From NCBI RefSeq assembly GCF_000425265.1, contig NZ_AUDC01000012.1:186001-250000 (forward strand): 64,000 nucleotides of DNA, in the 5' to 3' direction. The notes under the pieces were generated by a model, which was given only the letters and a program-made list of their open reading frames with translations, made no database searches and was not told the DNA's origin. Shown piece after piece: positions 45,713-54,686 of the stretch; the stretch's first letter is position 1, and every line of letters begins with the position of its first letter. A program made the position numbers and the translations under genes. This DNA comes from Maridesulfovibrio zosterae DSM 11974 (lineage in GTDB: Bacteria > Desulfobacterota > Desulfovibrionia > Desulfovibrionales > Desulfovibrionaceae).

Positions 45713-46336
45713 ATGGACGGACTGACTTTGGCATTTATTCCTGTAGCAGCGATACTTACCATCACTCCCGGTTCAGATACCATGCTGGTAGTTAATAACT
45801 CCCTCACTCGATCGACTAAAGACGGACTGTGCACTGTTGCCGGTGTTAATGCCGGGCTTCTTATCCACGCACTAGCTTCCGCCCTCGGCCTGTCCGTTAT
45901 CTTAATGAACTCAGCTACGGCCTTTGAAATGGTAAAAATGGCTGGTGCTCTTTATATTATATTTCTGGGCATACAATCTTTACGCAGCAGTAGAAAAAAT
46001 GACTTAACAGAACAGACTGAAAAGATCTGCAGTAAAGGAATCACAACATCATTGCGTGAAGGTTTTTTGACTAATGTACTTAATCCAAAGGTAGCTGTTT
46101 TTTATTTGGCCTTACTCCCACAGTTCATCTCTCCGACAGAAGACATATTACGCAAATCACTCTTATTAATGACAATTCATTTCAGTATGGGCATCATCTG
46201 GCTCAGCTTTGTCTCACTCACCCTTGGAAAAATGCGTCATTTCATTTCAGGTGGAAAATTCAAAAAAAGACTGGAAATGATTTCAGGATTTGTCTTTATA
46301 GGACTGGGACTCAAAATCGCTTTATCAAAGCACTAG
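45713..46336 (+). CDS. LysE/RhtB family amino acid exporter
   Basis: A 207-residue inner-membrane protein with about six hydrophobic segments. The N-terminal ITPGSDTMLVVNNSLTRS motif and the GFLTNVLNPKVAVFYLALLP block are diagnostic of the LysE/RhtB translocators, which export amino acids such as lysine, homoserine or leucine. TAGGAG lies 5 nt before the ATG at 45713; an in-frame GTG two codons earlier is less likely. It follows the receiver gene by 12 bp. The substrate is unknown. Confidence 0.92.
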   Translation: MDGLTLAFIPVAAILTITPGSDTMLVVNNSLTRSTKDGLCTVAGVNAGLLIHALASALGLSVILMNSATAFEMVKMAGALYIIFLGIQSLRSSRKNDLTEQTEKICSKGITTSLREGFLTNVLNPKVAVFYLALLPQFISPTEDILRKSLLLMTIHFSMGIIWLSFVSLTLGKMRHFISGGKFKKRLEMISGFVFIGLGLKIALSKH

Positions 46337-46560
46337 CAACATCATAACCACTTAAAATATTTTCATAACCAGATAAATAATACACTTTTTTGAACTATTA
46401 AACAGATTCTTAACTAGGTAAAGCCTACAGCCTATCTAAGCACGTTTTAAATCCATAATTCTCATATCTATTTCAAATTCAGCATTTTTGACGCTCGCCA
46501 CAATTTATTACGATTATACTGTGTCTTGCTCCATTCAAAAGCAAATGATAAGCTGTATCT

Positions 46561-46989
46561 ATGACTGTGTTTTATGCAACATCTTCTTCAACAGTAAAAA
46601 TCAAGTTACTGCAAGCCAGTGCTGTAATCTTGCTCATTTTGCTTTTCTTTATTCCCTATCGGGAAATCAGAATAGAGAGAATCAGAGCATTTGGAGAAGC
46701 GAAAGCAATAGGTACTGTCGTCAGGAAAAATGCCATAAAGGAAGGTAAAAGTAAGACTGCAAGCCAATTTAAAAATTATTATGTGAGCTACCGCTTCATT
46801 GACCCAAACGGCTTGCCACACCAGAGAGAAGCACATGTTGATGCCGAATTTTGGGAGGAGTTAACACGTGGGGATAGTGTTATAGTATATTATGCAAAGG
46901 CAGAACCAATGGTTTCCCGTATAGACCACGAAAGTGAGAGTGCGGTGGTAAAGTTGTTGGCAAAGTTTTCGCGGACTAATGTACCCTGA
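46561..46989 (+). CDS. Small membrane protein resembling DUF3592
   Basis: A 142-residue protein with one strong transmembrane helix (about 17-31, ASAVILLILLFFIPY) and a C-terminal beta-rich domain. That domain (IGTVVRKNAIKEG, YYVSYRFIDPNG, GDSVIVYYAKAEP) has the pattern of DUF3592-type proteins, whose role is unknown. It has no obvious Shine-Dalgarno and stands alone between the LysE-type gene and the chemoreceptor gene. Confidence 0.65.
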   Translation: MTVFYATSSSTVKIKLLQASAVILLILLFFIPYREIRIERIRAFGEAKAIGTVVRKNAIKEGKSKTASQFKNYYVSYRFIDPNGLPHQREAHVDAEFWEELTRGDSVIVYYAKAEPMVSRIDHESESAVVKLLAKFSRTNVP

Positions 46990-47133
46990 CTTGATATATA
47001 CAATAATTTAAGGATGACTTGGATAAATTCTGATTCTTTAAATCTATTTTATTGATTATCAACTGCAGAATTCTTGGGAAGGTCTTCTACAGCAAGATAG
47101 TTGCGCACGTTAACGTTGGATTAGGAGCTTTCT

Positions 47134-49539
47134 ATGTTCAAGAAATTAGCTTTTCAGACAAAATTAATGCTGGGGGCTGTAGGCATCATTCTAGTTACAA
47201 TTATTTCTATGACGACCATTAACCTATATAAGGTACAGGGATCACTGCAGGAACTTGGTGAAACTTCAATGCAGTCCATAGCTCAAGGTGTTCATTCTCT
47301 TATGGAAATGCAGAATGACATCCTTATTGATAAAGTTAAATCTGATATTGACATACTGGATAAACAAATTTTTTCTATGGGATTTCCAAAGTTAAACAAA
47401 CGAAAATTAATCACCCAAACGATTACAAACCAATTCACCAAAAAAAATGAAACTGCAACTTTTCCAACTCTCGAATTCGGTGGATTAGTCATCAACAATA
47501 AAAACGACCTAGTTGACGATCTTCAAAAAGAAATCGGAGGAACTGCAACAATCTTTGAAGTTCTGCCCGACAAACTTCTCAGAGTATCAACTAACGTCAT
47601 GAAACTTGACGGAAGTCGTGCCGTAGGGACATATATTCCATCCAGCAGTAATGTTTATAAAACTGTTATGACTGGAAAAACATACTACGGCATGGCTTAT
47701 GTAGTTAATGCCTGGTATATCACTGCATATAAGCCTCTTACCAACCTTCGCGGAAAAATTGTCAGCGTCATTTTTGTCGGCAGAAAAATTATTACCCCGG
47801 CATTCAGAAAATCTATCGAGGCATCAAATGTCGGAGGCAAAGGATTCGCATATATTTTCAACAATAAAGGCGAAATTATTATCCATCCGACTCTTGAAGG
47901 CAAAAACCTTAAAGAAAGTCCCTTATGGCAAATATACGAGAATACAAAAGAAGGTGCAGTAAATTACGAAATGGATGGTCAAACTAAAAGTGCCTACATT
48001 ACTCACTTCAAGCCTTGGAACTGGGCTTTTGCCTTTACTATGAATAGATCTGATATGGCGCATGGTGTTGATAAAGAAATATTCATCACCAATGTTGTCA
48101 TAGCCGTCATTGCTTTAGTTCTTTCAATAATAATCCTGCTTATACTTATCAAGGCCACGACTAAACCTTTGATTGAACTTGCTCACTTCACTGAAAAAGT
48201 ATCAGAAGGAGATTATGAATCTGATCTCAGATATGAGGCTGATGATGTTGTAGGACGCACTATAAATTCAGTAAGGGCAATGGTTCTTGAACTTAAAAAT
48301 AAGCTTGGATTTTCTGAAGGCCTTCTGAATGGACTCCCCCAGCCCTGCATCGTTGTTGATCTTGATGATAAAATTACTTTTGTTAATCAACACCTGATTG
48401 ATAAATTTGGTTTTTCCGGCACAACTGATAGTTACATAGGAAAAAAATTTAAAGACCTCATCAACGATAGTAATATTAATCAGCATATTGATAATTGTGT
48501 AAGCCAAAATAAAGAATTCTCAGATATTGAAATATCATCATCGACAGAACAGGGAATCAAATTCTACGCTATCATCGATGTATCCCCGCTCAATAATCTT
48601 GACGGAGAGCCCATTGGTGCGTTCATGACTATGAATGATATTACCTCTATGAAAGAAAATGAACAGGCTGTTATAGATCAGCATAACAAAATATCTGAGA
48701 CAGCAAGAGAAGCTGACGAGATATCGGATATGCTGTCATCGGCAGCTGATGAACTTGCCGCTCAAGTGGAAGAATCACGTAGAGGAGCCGAAACTCAGCA
48801 ACAGAGAGCCAGTGAAACTGCAACTGCAATGGAACAGATGAATTCAACTGTTATGGAAGTTGCACGTAACGCAGGACAAGCTTCTGAAAATGCAAAAGCA
48901 ACTAAAGAGAAGGCTATAGATGGGCAAAATATAGTAAGTCTTGTGGTAAAATCCATCAAAGTTCTTGAAGACAATTCTGAAGAGCTTAAAGAGAGTATGG
49001 AAAAACTTGGAACACAGACTGATTCTATAGGAAGCGTTATGAATGTCATCACCGATATAGCCGACCAGACAAACCTGCTGGCCTTAAATGCAGCTATTGA
49101 AGCAGCAAGAGCCGGGGAAGCAGGGCGCGGATTTGCTGTAGTTGCAGATGAAGTTCGTAAACTTGCTGAAAAAACAATGGATGCAACCAAAGAAGTTGGA
49201 ACAGCTATTTCATCTATTCAGTCAAGCACACAGATAAATATATCAGCAACAGAAAATGCTGTTGAGTCTATTGTTGAATCAACGGAATTAGTCGCCAAGT
49301 CTGGTACTGCTCTTGATGAAATAGTTCAAATGGTTGAAGACTCGGCCGACCAGATTCAGAGCATAGCAACTGCAGCTGAAGAACAATCAGCATCAAGTGA
49401 ACAAATCAGCAGAGCGACTGAAGAAATTAACATTATCTCAACAGAGTCAGCTGAAACAACGGTTCAATCAGCACAGGCTATTTCTGAAGTAGCGAAACTT
49501 GCTGCTCAAATTAAAGAACTGATTCGCAATATGCAGTAG
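47134..49539 (+). CDS. Methyl-accepting chemotaxis protein with Cache and PAS domains
   Basis: An 801-residue chemoreceptor. A transmembrane helix (about 11-32) is followed by a large periplasmic Cache-type sensor (about 35-305), a second helix (about 312-334), HAMP (about 335-390), a cytoplasmic PAS domain (about 395-515) and the signalling domain. The conserved hairpin tip [20 protein letters not shown] is followed by [18 protein letters not shown]. Two sensory inputs, periplasmic and cytoplasmic, are therefore likely. No CheR/CheB tether pentapeptide is at the C-terminus. It has its own terminator. Confidence 0.95.
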   Translation: MFKKLAFQTKLMLGAVGIILVTIISMTTINLYKVQGSLQELGETSMQSIAQGVHSLMEMQNDILIDKVKSDIDILDKQIFSMGFPKLNKRKLITQTITNQFTKKNETATFPTLEFGGLVINNKNDLVDDLQKEIGGTATIFEVLPDKLLRVSTNVMKLDGSRAVGTYIPSSSNVYKTVMTGKTYYGMAYVVNAWYITAYKPLTNLRGKIVSVIFVGRKIITPAFRKSIEASNVGGKGFAYIFNNKGEIIIHPTLEGKNLKESPLWQIYENTKEGAVNYEMDGQTKSAYITHFKPWNWAFAFTMNRSDMAHGVDKEIFITNVVIAVIALVLSIIILLILIKATTKPLIELAHFTEKVSEGDYESDLRYEADDVVGRTINSVRAMVLELKNKLGFSEGLLNGLPQPCIVVDLDDKITFVNQHLIDKFGFSGTTDSYIGKKFKDLINDSNINQHIDNCVSQNKEFSDIEISSSTEQGIKFYAIIDVSPLNNLDGEPIGAFMTMNDITSMKENEQAVIDQHNKISETAREADEISDMLSSAADELAAQVEESRRGAETQQQRASETATAMEQMNSTVMEVARNAGQASENAKATKEKAIDGQNIVSLVVKSIKVLEDNSEELKESMEKLGTQTDSIGSVMNVITDIADQTNLLALNAAIEAARAGEAGRGFAVVADEVRKLAEKTMDATKEVGTAISSIQSSTQINISATENAVESIVESTELVAKSGTALDEIVQMVEDSADQIQSIATAAEEQSASSEQISRATEEINIISTESAETTVQSAQAISEVAKLAAQIKELIRNMQ

Positions 49540-49563
49540 TAAAAAACAGTCAGAGCATTCATT

Positions 49564-49601
49564 TAAAAAGGCGATATCTTTATAAGATATCGCCTTTTTA
49601 A
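49564..49601. terminator. Strong terminator after the chemoreceptor gene
   Basis: AAAAAGGCGATATCTT and its complement form a 15-16 bp stem around a very short loop, with A and T tracts on the two sides. It can stop both the chemoreceptor transcript and the convergent methyltransferase transcript. Confidence 0.9.
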
Positions 49602-49634
49602 ATACAAAACGTTCTGCATACACAGTAGAAAATA

Positions 49635-50279
49635 TTACTTTCGCCCAATATAGTAAAATCCCATAGACTTATTTCCATTCATAGTGGTGTAAATTACTTC
49701 TTTATACTCAACTGTCTGAAAATTAGTGAGGAGCATTTCTATGTGTTCTGGTGAAAAATGTCGTAAAACACCACCGCCCTCCAACTCAAAAACACCGAAG
49801 GTGCTGTACTTAGCTTCGAATTCAGCGTACCGCTTCAAATTTCGCTCATCCGAATTCAACAAAAAATCGTTGATATATAAAACTCCATCCGGCCTGAGTA
49901 CCCTATAAATTTCATTGATTAAAGCAGTCTGATCTTCATCTTTAGGAATGCATGTTAATACAGCGACTAACAGAGCTGCATCGAATGAGTTATCTGTAAA
50001 AGAAATCTGGTTGTCCTTAAGCTCTCGAAGATCAAGACTTGAATCGTACTCTCTTCCCCTTTTCCTGAGGGAATCAGACGGCTCTACACCCTTTATATTT
50101 TCAAAACCGGACTTGTGTAAAAGGCTCATTATACGACCATAACCACAGCCCACATCAAGTATTTCAGCTGATTTATCAACATGAGAATTGAAGAGCTCAA
50201 TTTGAAAAGGAGTTGAAAAATCTTTACGCGCTCCTTTTTCCTCCCAATACTTTATAAACTTAGTATAATCAGAGTTCAT
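49635..50279 (-). CDS. Class I SAM-dependent methyltransferase
   Basis: A 214-residue methyltransferase. AEILDVGCGYGRIMSLL is the SAM-binding motif I, KGVEPSDSLRKRG motif II, and DAALLVAVLTCIP with YRVLRPDGVLYIND the later blocks of the Methyltransf_11 type. The substrate is not indicated. The ATG at 50279 is preferred over a TTG four codons upstream. It is a single gene. Confidence 0.88.
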   Translation of the reverse strand: MNSDYTKFIKYWEEKGARKDFSTPFQIELFNSHVDKSAEILDVGCGYGRIMSLLHKSGFENIKGVEPSDSLRKRGREYDSSLDLRELKDNQISFTDNSFDAALLVAVLTCIPKDEDQTALINEIYRVLRPDGVLYINDFLLNSDERNLKRYAEFEAKYSTFGVFELEGGGVLRHFSPEHIEMLLTNFQTVEYKEVIYTTMNGNKSMGFYYIGRK

Positions 50280-50444
50280 ATCACATTCCAACTGTTGTAT
50301 GGTTAAACCACGTTTTCAGGAGAGTACATCAAAGTGTAGCTAATCCGTCACAAGACTGAGATTAATTAACAGACCAGCATATGTATAAGCCTCAATAGTC
50401 AAAAAACAAATAACTGATTTCATCAATTCCAATGGAGGCAAATC

Positions 50445-50795
50445 ATGAATTCTTCTCAAAGATCTCTTATTAAAAAATATCTCGAAGAAAAACTGGCTGA
50501 ACTTCTGGAGCGTACACAGTCCCGCAATACTGCCGTAGAGAGCTGTGCTGATGATAATGAGTATGCATCACGCATTACTGAACAAAAAATAAACCTGGCA
50601 TTACACTCACGTGAAACAGAACTTATCAAAGAAACAGAAGAAACTTTAAAGAGGGTAGAGCACTACGACTTTGGTATTTGTGAGGAATGCTCCGAGTCGA
50701 TCGGATTTGCACGCTTAAAAGCCAACCCAACGACTTGCTTATGCGTCTCCTGCCAGTCCCGTATGGAAGAAGCACAGCTAGGCAGAGTTGGTTAG
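50445..50795 (+). CDS. DksA/TraR family zinc-finger regulator
   Basis: A 116-residue DksA/TraR-type protein, expected to bind the secondary channel of RNA polymerase and alter initiation with ppGpp. The C-terminal zinc finger has four cysteines, CEEC and CVSC, with GFARLKANPTTCLC between, and a helical coiled-coil N-terminus precedes it (residues 1-75). The coiled-coil tip has no obvious DxxDxA motif of E. coli DksA, so it may be a DksA-like variant rather than DksA itself. GGAGG lies upstream of the ATG. Confidence 0.88.
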   Translation: MNSSQRSLIKKYLEEKLAELLERTQSRNTAVESCADDNEYASRITEQKINLALHSRETELIKETEETLKRVEHYDFGICEECSESIGFARLKANPTTCLCVSCQSRMEEAQLGRVG

Positions 50796-50871
50796 CGGTC
50801 GCTGCTAAAAATTATTAACTTTCGGTTGAATACTTACTGAACGTTAGTTTCTACAGAGTTATATATCAATT

Positions 50872-50910
50872 TTTATTTTGTGCGCCTAATTTAAAGGCGC
50901 ACAAAATAAA
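50872..50910. terminator. Bidirectional terminator
   Basis: TTTATTTTGTGCGCCT and its exact complement form a 16-bp stem with a 7-base loop between the convergent dksA-like and nimA-like genes. Confidence 0.85.
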
Positions 50911-50943
50911 GTATACATACTTTAAAAGCAGTAAAACAAAAAT

Positions 50944-51414
50944 TTAATCTTTTTCAACAGTTCTGGCACTGATGCTTGTGACCATTATCTCAACAACATC
51001 AACAGCTTTTATACCAGAATCACTCATAACCCATTCCTTGCCGCTATACTGCTTCATGATACAATTTAAAGCTGCAAGTTTTTCTTTCTCTTCAAGAACG
51101 CGGGGAACTCCTGCACCTATGACTGATTTAAAAGCACACCCCCATTTACAAGGATCATCCTTCGCAACAACTTGATGCTCAACAAGAACGCTGAACCCGA
51201 TCACACCTCCTTTATGGAGAGCCTCTATCTTGCGACCTTTTTTTGAAGAATGGATATATATTTTTCCATTATAATACCCGTAATTTACAGGGACACTAAA
51301 CAACCCCATATTATCCTGCAAAGCAAGATGCATAACTTCGCCTTGTGTCAAATAAGAGCCGATAAGACTTTCATCCTTACTTACTCCTTTTCGGAGTTTT
51401 ATATCAGTATCCAT
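50944..51414 (-). CDS. Pyridoxamine 5'-phosphate oxidase-like flavoprotein (NimA type)
   Basis: A 156-residue split-barrel flavin-binding protein of the PNPOx-like group that includes the 5-nitroimidazole reductase NimA. The pattern VMHLALQDNMGLFSVPVNYG, IYIHSSKKGRKIEAL and GCAFKSVIGAGVPRVL fits the family. AAAGGGGG precedes the ATG. Members bind FMN or FAD and often have unclear natural substrates. It is divergent from a glycosyltransferase gene across only 46 bp. Confidence 0.88.
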   Translation of the reverse strand: MDTDIKLRKGVSKDESLIGSYLTQGEVMHLALQDNMGLFSVPVNYGYYNGKIYIHSSKKGRKIEALHKGGVIGFSVLVEHQVVAKDDPCKWGCAFKSVIGAGVPRVLEEKEKLAALNCIMKQYSGKEWVMSDSGIKAVDVVEIMVTSISARTVEKD

Positions 51415-51460
51415 ATTCTGCCCCCTTTATTCAATTGCTTAAAAAGTATATTTACGGCAA

Positions 51461-52162
51461 ATGCCGTCGAAATTAAATATATCAATCATTATTCCTGTCT
51501 TCAATGAACAAGAACACATTGCCAATAGTATCAGTAACATAAAAAAATGTTGCGAAAATAAATGCGAGATAATTGTAGTAGATGGAAACATAAATTGTTC
51601 AACCCTTCAAGAGATTAATGACTCTGAAGTCATTAAATTACACTCTGCAAAGGGAAGAGCATCCCAGATGAACTGCGGTGCTGCTAAAGCGAGCAACGAT
51701 TCTTTAATTTTTCTTCACGCCGACACAAGGTTGCCATTGAACGTCGATAAGCTGGTACATGAGGCTCTTTCAATTCCTACTGTATCGGCCGGAGCATTTA
51801 AGCTTTCTTTCGACTCTGAATCGTTTGTCATGAAATTTATCGCATACATAGCAGATATGCGTACAAGACTTGAAAGAGTCCCCTATGGAGATCAGGCTAT
51901 TTTTGTAAAAAAAGATATTTTTCTCGAATTAGGAGGATTTCCACAGGTACCACTCATGGAAGATGTTGAGTTTTTCAGAAAAATAAAAAAAGAAAGACGT
52001 GAAATTATCATTCTTGATGAAACCGTAAAAACATCTGCCAGACGCTATCTCCAGAGAGGACCTTTGCGCTGTGCAGTACGAAATATCTGCCTTAGAATTC
52101 TACATATTTGCGGCGTAAGTACATTTAAACTTGCTAAAATGTACCAGTCAAAAGGACGCTGA
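51461..52162 (+). CDS. TIGR04283-type glycosyltransferase
   Basis: A 233-residue GT-A family 2 enzyme. ISIIIPVFNEQEHI, IVVDGNINCST, AKGRASQMNCGA, LFLHADTRLP, PYGDQAIFV and PLMEDVEFFRKI match the TIGR04283 group, named for arsenosugar synthesis gene clusters but present in many bacteria. The next gene, 2 bp later, is of the companion TIGR04282 group, so the two act together. No arsM or other arsenic gene is within the window, so an arsenosugar product is not supported here. Confidence 0.88.
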   Translation: MPSKLNISIIIPVFNEQEHIANSISNIKKCCENKCEIIVVDGNINCSTLQEINDSEVIKLHSAKGRASQMNCGAAKASNDSLIFLHADTRLPLNVDKLVHEALSIPTVSAGAFKLSFDSESFVMKFIAYIADMRTRLERVPYGDQAIFVKKDIFLELGGFPQVPLMEDVEFFRKIKKERREIIILDETVKTSARRYLQRGPLRCAVRNICLRILHICGVSTFKLAKMYQSKGR

Positions 52163-52164
52163 CT

Positions 52165-52830
52165 ATGAATCAATCCGTACTTATTTTTATAAAATATCCT
52201 CAGTCAGGCAAAGTCAAAACAAGACTTGGAAAAGTTATTGGAGATGAACTTGCTGCATTATTTTATAGATCTTTTGTGGAGGATATTCTTGAAAAGTTAG
52301 AACAGGCAAAAGTCAGCATTACTTTATGCTATGATCCATTTCGCCCTTTAAAACAATACCAGAAATGGCTTGGCTGTAGGCACTTCATCCCACAACGGGG
52401 AGAGTCACTGGGTGAAAGAATGGAAAATGCTTTTCAGGATAATTTTGCAGGCAATTGCACAAGCTGTACTCTAATTGGAAGTGATATTCCCGGAATAGAT
52501 CCGCAGATAGTGCAGGACAGCTTGGAATTATTAAAAAAATCCACCGCATGCATAGGGCCTGCAAATGACGGTGGATATTACCTGATAGGCTTCCAAAAAG
52601 ACAATCTCTCGAAAACTATATTTAAAGATATGAAATGGAGTACTGACACCGTATTCAACACAACTCTTCAAAGGTTGAAAAATGAAAAACTAAATCCAGC
52701 AATTTTGCCATACTTTTCAGACATAGATACATTAGATGATTTACATAAACTCATGAAATTACCAAAAGTAAATGAAACTTGTCCGCGAACAACAGAATTA
52801 TATTTCAAAGAAATAATAAATATTTTTTGA
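52165..52830 (+). CDS. TIGR04282-type glycosyltransferase (DUF2064)
   Basis: A 221-residue nucleotidyl/glycosyltransferase-like protein of the DUF2064 group. VLIFIKYPQSGKVKTRLG, QRGESLGERMENAF, LIGSDIPGID and GPANDGGYYLIGF are characteristic and resemble sugar-nucleotide binding in GT-A folds. It starts 2 bp after the TIGR04283-type gene. Such pairs occur in many genomes; the shared product is unknown. The downstream 126 bp is very AT-rich with no clear terminator. Confidence 0.88.
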   Translation: MNQSVLIFIKYPQSGKVKTRLGKVIGDELAALFYRSFVEDILEKLEQAKVSITLCYDPFRPLKQYQKWLGCRHFIPQRGESLGERMENAFQDNFAGNCTSCTLIGSDIPGIDPQIVQDSLELLKKSTACIGPANDGGYYLIGFQKDNLSKTIFKDMKWSTDTVFNTTLQRLKNEKLNPAILPYFSDIDTLDDLHKLMKLPKVNETCPRTTELYFKEIINIF

Positions 52831-52956
52831 TCATATTTCAGTATCGTAAAAATTTAAATATTAATTCTATCATTCATAACTAACTTTAATAGTTTAAAAA
52901 AATAATTATATATTAAATTATGCAGGATTCACAAAAGAAATGACGTACAGCTGCAA

Positions 52957-53211
52957 CTAATATTCAACTATATTTAGTCGATCTTCGTTGCTGTCTTTTC
53001 TCCGGGTAAACTTCAGCCTGTCACACCCAAGATCATCAATAACCTCGATATCCCAGTTACCACCGGTACCGAATCCACTAATAATTTCTTCACGAATTCC
53101 AAGTCTGATCTGAAATTCTACAACAGGATTGGAGCAAGTATCCAGATGATTAACGATTAGAGGTACCAGCCCGCAAGTAACCGCTTTTAAATCTACAATT
53201 TTACTAATCAT
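52957..53211 (-). CDS. Small protein coupled to mnmE
   Basis: An 84-residue soluble protein starting 1 bp after the mnmE stop (TAAAATG), so it is probably translationally coupled to mnmE. It has a beta-rich look, with LGIREEIISGFGTGGNWDIEV and DRLKFTRRKD segments, and no signal or membrane helix. The longer frame beginning inside mnmE at 53310 is unlikely. I do not recognise a family; a role linked to tRNA modification is only suggested by position. Confidence 0.6.
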   Translation of the reverse strand: MISKIVDLKAVTCGLVPLIVNHLDTCSNPVVEFQIRLGIREEIISGFGTGGNWDIEVIDDLGCDRLKFTRRKDSNEDRLNIVEY

Positions 53212-53212
53212 T

Positions 53213-54598
53213 TTATTTCCCAACACAAAATTTATCAAAAATTGAATTAAGCACTTCCTGCGGTGTAATTTCACCTGTAATCTCAGAAAGAGCACTGCAT
53301 GCAGACTCAAGTCTTACGCCAAGCAAATCGTACGGAATTTCCATGCGTATATCATAAATAAGTTCTTCAAGTTCACTAACTGCTTTCTTCAAAGTAACCG
53401 CCTGTCGGGAATTTGGAACAAGCTCATCCGAATCAGGTTCACCTGCACCTTTTAAAATGTGCTCTCTAATCAACCCGGCAAGATCATCGATACCTTGTCC
53501 CTTTTTTGCCGAAATCTCAACTACATCGTACCCTGCATCGGCCATTATGACTGCTGGTGAAGGAATTGATTGTGCAAGGTCACATTTATTAATTACAGCA
53601 AGACACTTTCCACTTTCAGCAGAGAATTCAGGATCAATATCGCCGAGTTCAAAAGGCTGAGAACCATCTATAATCAGCAGGACAAGATCTGCCTGTGAAG
53701 CAAGGTCACGGCCCATATTAAGTCCGGCCTGCTCCACAGCATCATCAGTATCGCGGAGTCCTGCTGTATCAACAACCCTGACCTGTAAACCATCAAGGTT
53801 CAAAGTCTCTTCAATAAAATCCCGTGTTGTGCCGGGAATATCAGTCACAATTGCGCGATTACGTCCAAGCAGTGCATTTAATAGGCTCGATTTACCAGCA
53901 TTAACCTTACCAGACAGTACAGCAAGCCCACCTTCACGCCATGCTTTAGTACGCTCAACACCTGACAAAATTTCAGAAATATTCTTTACAGCATCTGTGA
54001 CTTCAGAGTTCATTTGTTCAAGCGGCAAACACTCCAGTTCGTCTTCAGGAAAATCGACTGCAACACATAATTGTGCACGCAGTTCCTCAAGACGTCTACG
54101 AAGCTCTTCGATACGCTCTCCAAGAACTCCTGATAACTTAACTCGTGCCAGTTGCGCCGCTCCTTTTGAGGGGGCATGAATCATTTCAGCAACCGCTTCG
54201 GCCTGTGTAAGATCCATCCGGCCATTTAAAAAAGCACGTAGTGTGAATTCACCAGCATTAGCGATACGTGCTCCAAGTGAAATAATTTCTTCCAGCACAG
54301 CTCCTAATATAGCCCGTCCGCCATGGCAGTTAATCTCAATTGTGTCTTCACCAGTGTAAGAATTCGGACCAGGCATAAAGACAGTGAGAACATCATCAAT
54401 TTCTACACCACAGGAATCGATTATACACCCGTAATGCATGGTGTATGGTCTAAAACCAGAAAAGGAATCCTTGGCTGGTTTAAAAATATTTTCGACAATG
54501 GCAAGTGCTTCCTTTCCGCTAATGCGAATAATGCCTACTCCTCCATCTCCGGGAGGTGTAGCAATTGCAGCGATTGTGCCTGTAGATGTAATTGACAT
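53213..54598 (-). CDS. mnmE: tRNA modification GTPase MnmE
   Basis: A 461-residue GTPase that, with MnmG, makes the 5-carboxymethylaminomethyl (or related) group at wobble U34. The N-terminal folate-binding domain starts TIAAIATPPGDGGVGIIRIS. The G domain has GKVNAGKSSLLNAL, DIPGTTRDF, DTAGL and NKCD. The protein ends in the conserved CxGK motif (FCVGK) with the essential cysteine. GGAGAG precedes the ATG. It follows the rpmH-rnpA-yidD-yidC-jag block in the usual order but is separated by a hairpin; mnmG is not seen. Confidence 0.97.
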   Translation of the reverse strand: MSITSTGTIAAIATPPGDGGVGIIRISGKEALAIVENIFKPAKDSFSGFRPYTMHYGCIIDSCGVEIDDVLTVFMPGPNSYTGEDTIEINCHGGRAILGAVLEEIISLGARIANAGEFTLRAFLNGRMDLTQAEAVAEMIHAPSKGAAQLARVKLSGVLGERIEELRRRLEELRAQLCVAVDFPEDELECLPLEQMNSEVTDAVKNISEILSGVERTKAWREGGLAVLSGKVNAGKSSLLNALLGRNRAIVTDIPGTTRDFIEETLNLDGLQVRVVDTAGLRDTDDAVEQAGLNMGRDLASQADLVLLIIDGSQPFELGDIDPEFSAESGKCLAVINKCDLAQSIPSPAVIMADAGYDVVEISAKKGQGIDDLAGLIREHILKGAGEPDSDELVPNSRQAVTLKKAVSELEELIYDIRMEIPYDLLGVRLESACSALSEITGEITPQEVLNSIFDKFCVGK

Positions 54599-54621
54599 GA
54601 TAACTCTCCGTATATCAACAG

Positions 54622-54656
54622 ATAAACCCCGCAGACATTAGTCCACGGGGTTTTAT
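54622..54656 (-). terminator. Terminator-like hairpin between jag and mnmE
   Basis: AAACCCCG (54624-54631) pairs with CGGGGTTT (54646-54653) around a 14-base loop. The minus-strand T-tract is short (TTTATC), so it may only partly stop transcription into mnmE. Confidence 0.55.
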
Positions 54657-54686
54657 AAAATCGTTATTCACCGCTTCGCGAACTTA

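Noticed and set aside
46488-46748. 86-codon open frame overlapping the DUF3592-like gene
   Set aside because: It is an out-of-frame shadow; the frame at 46561 has a clear transmembrane segment and domain-like pattern.
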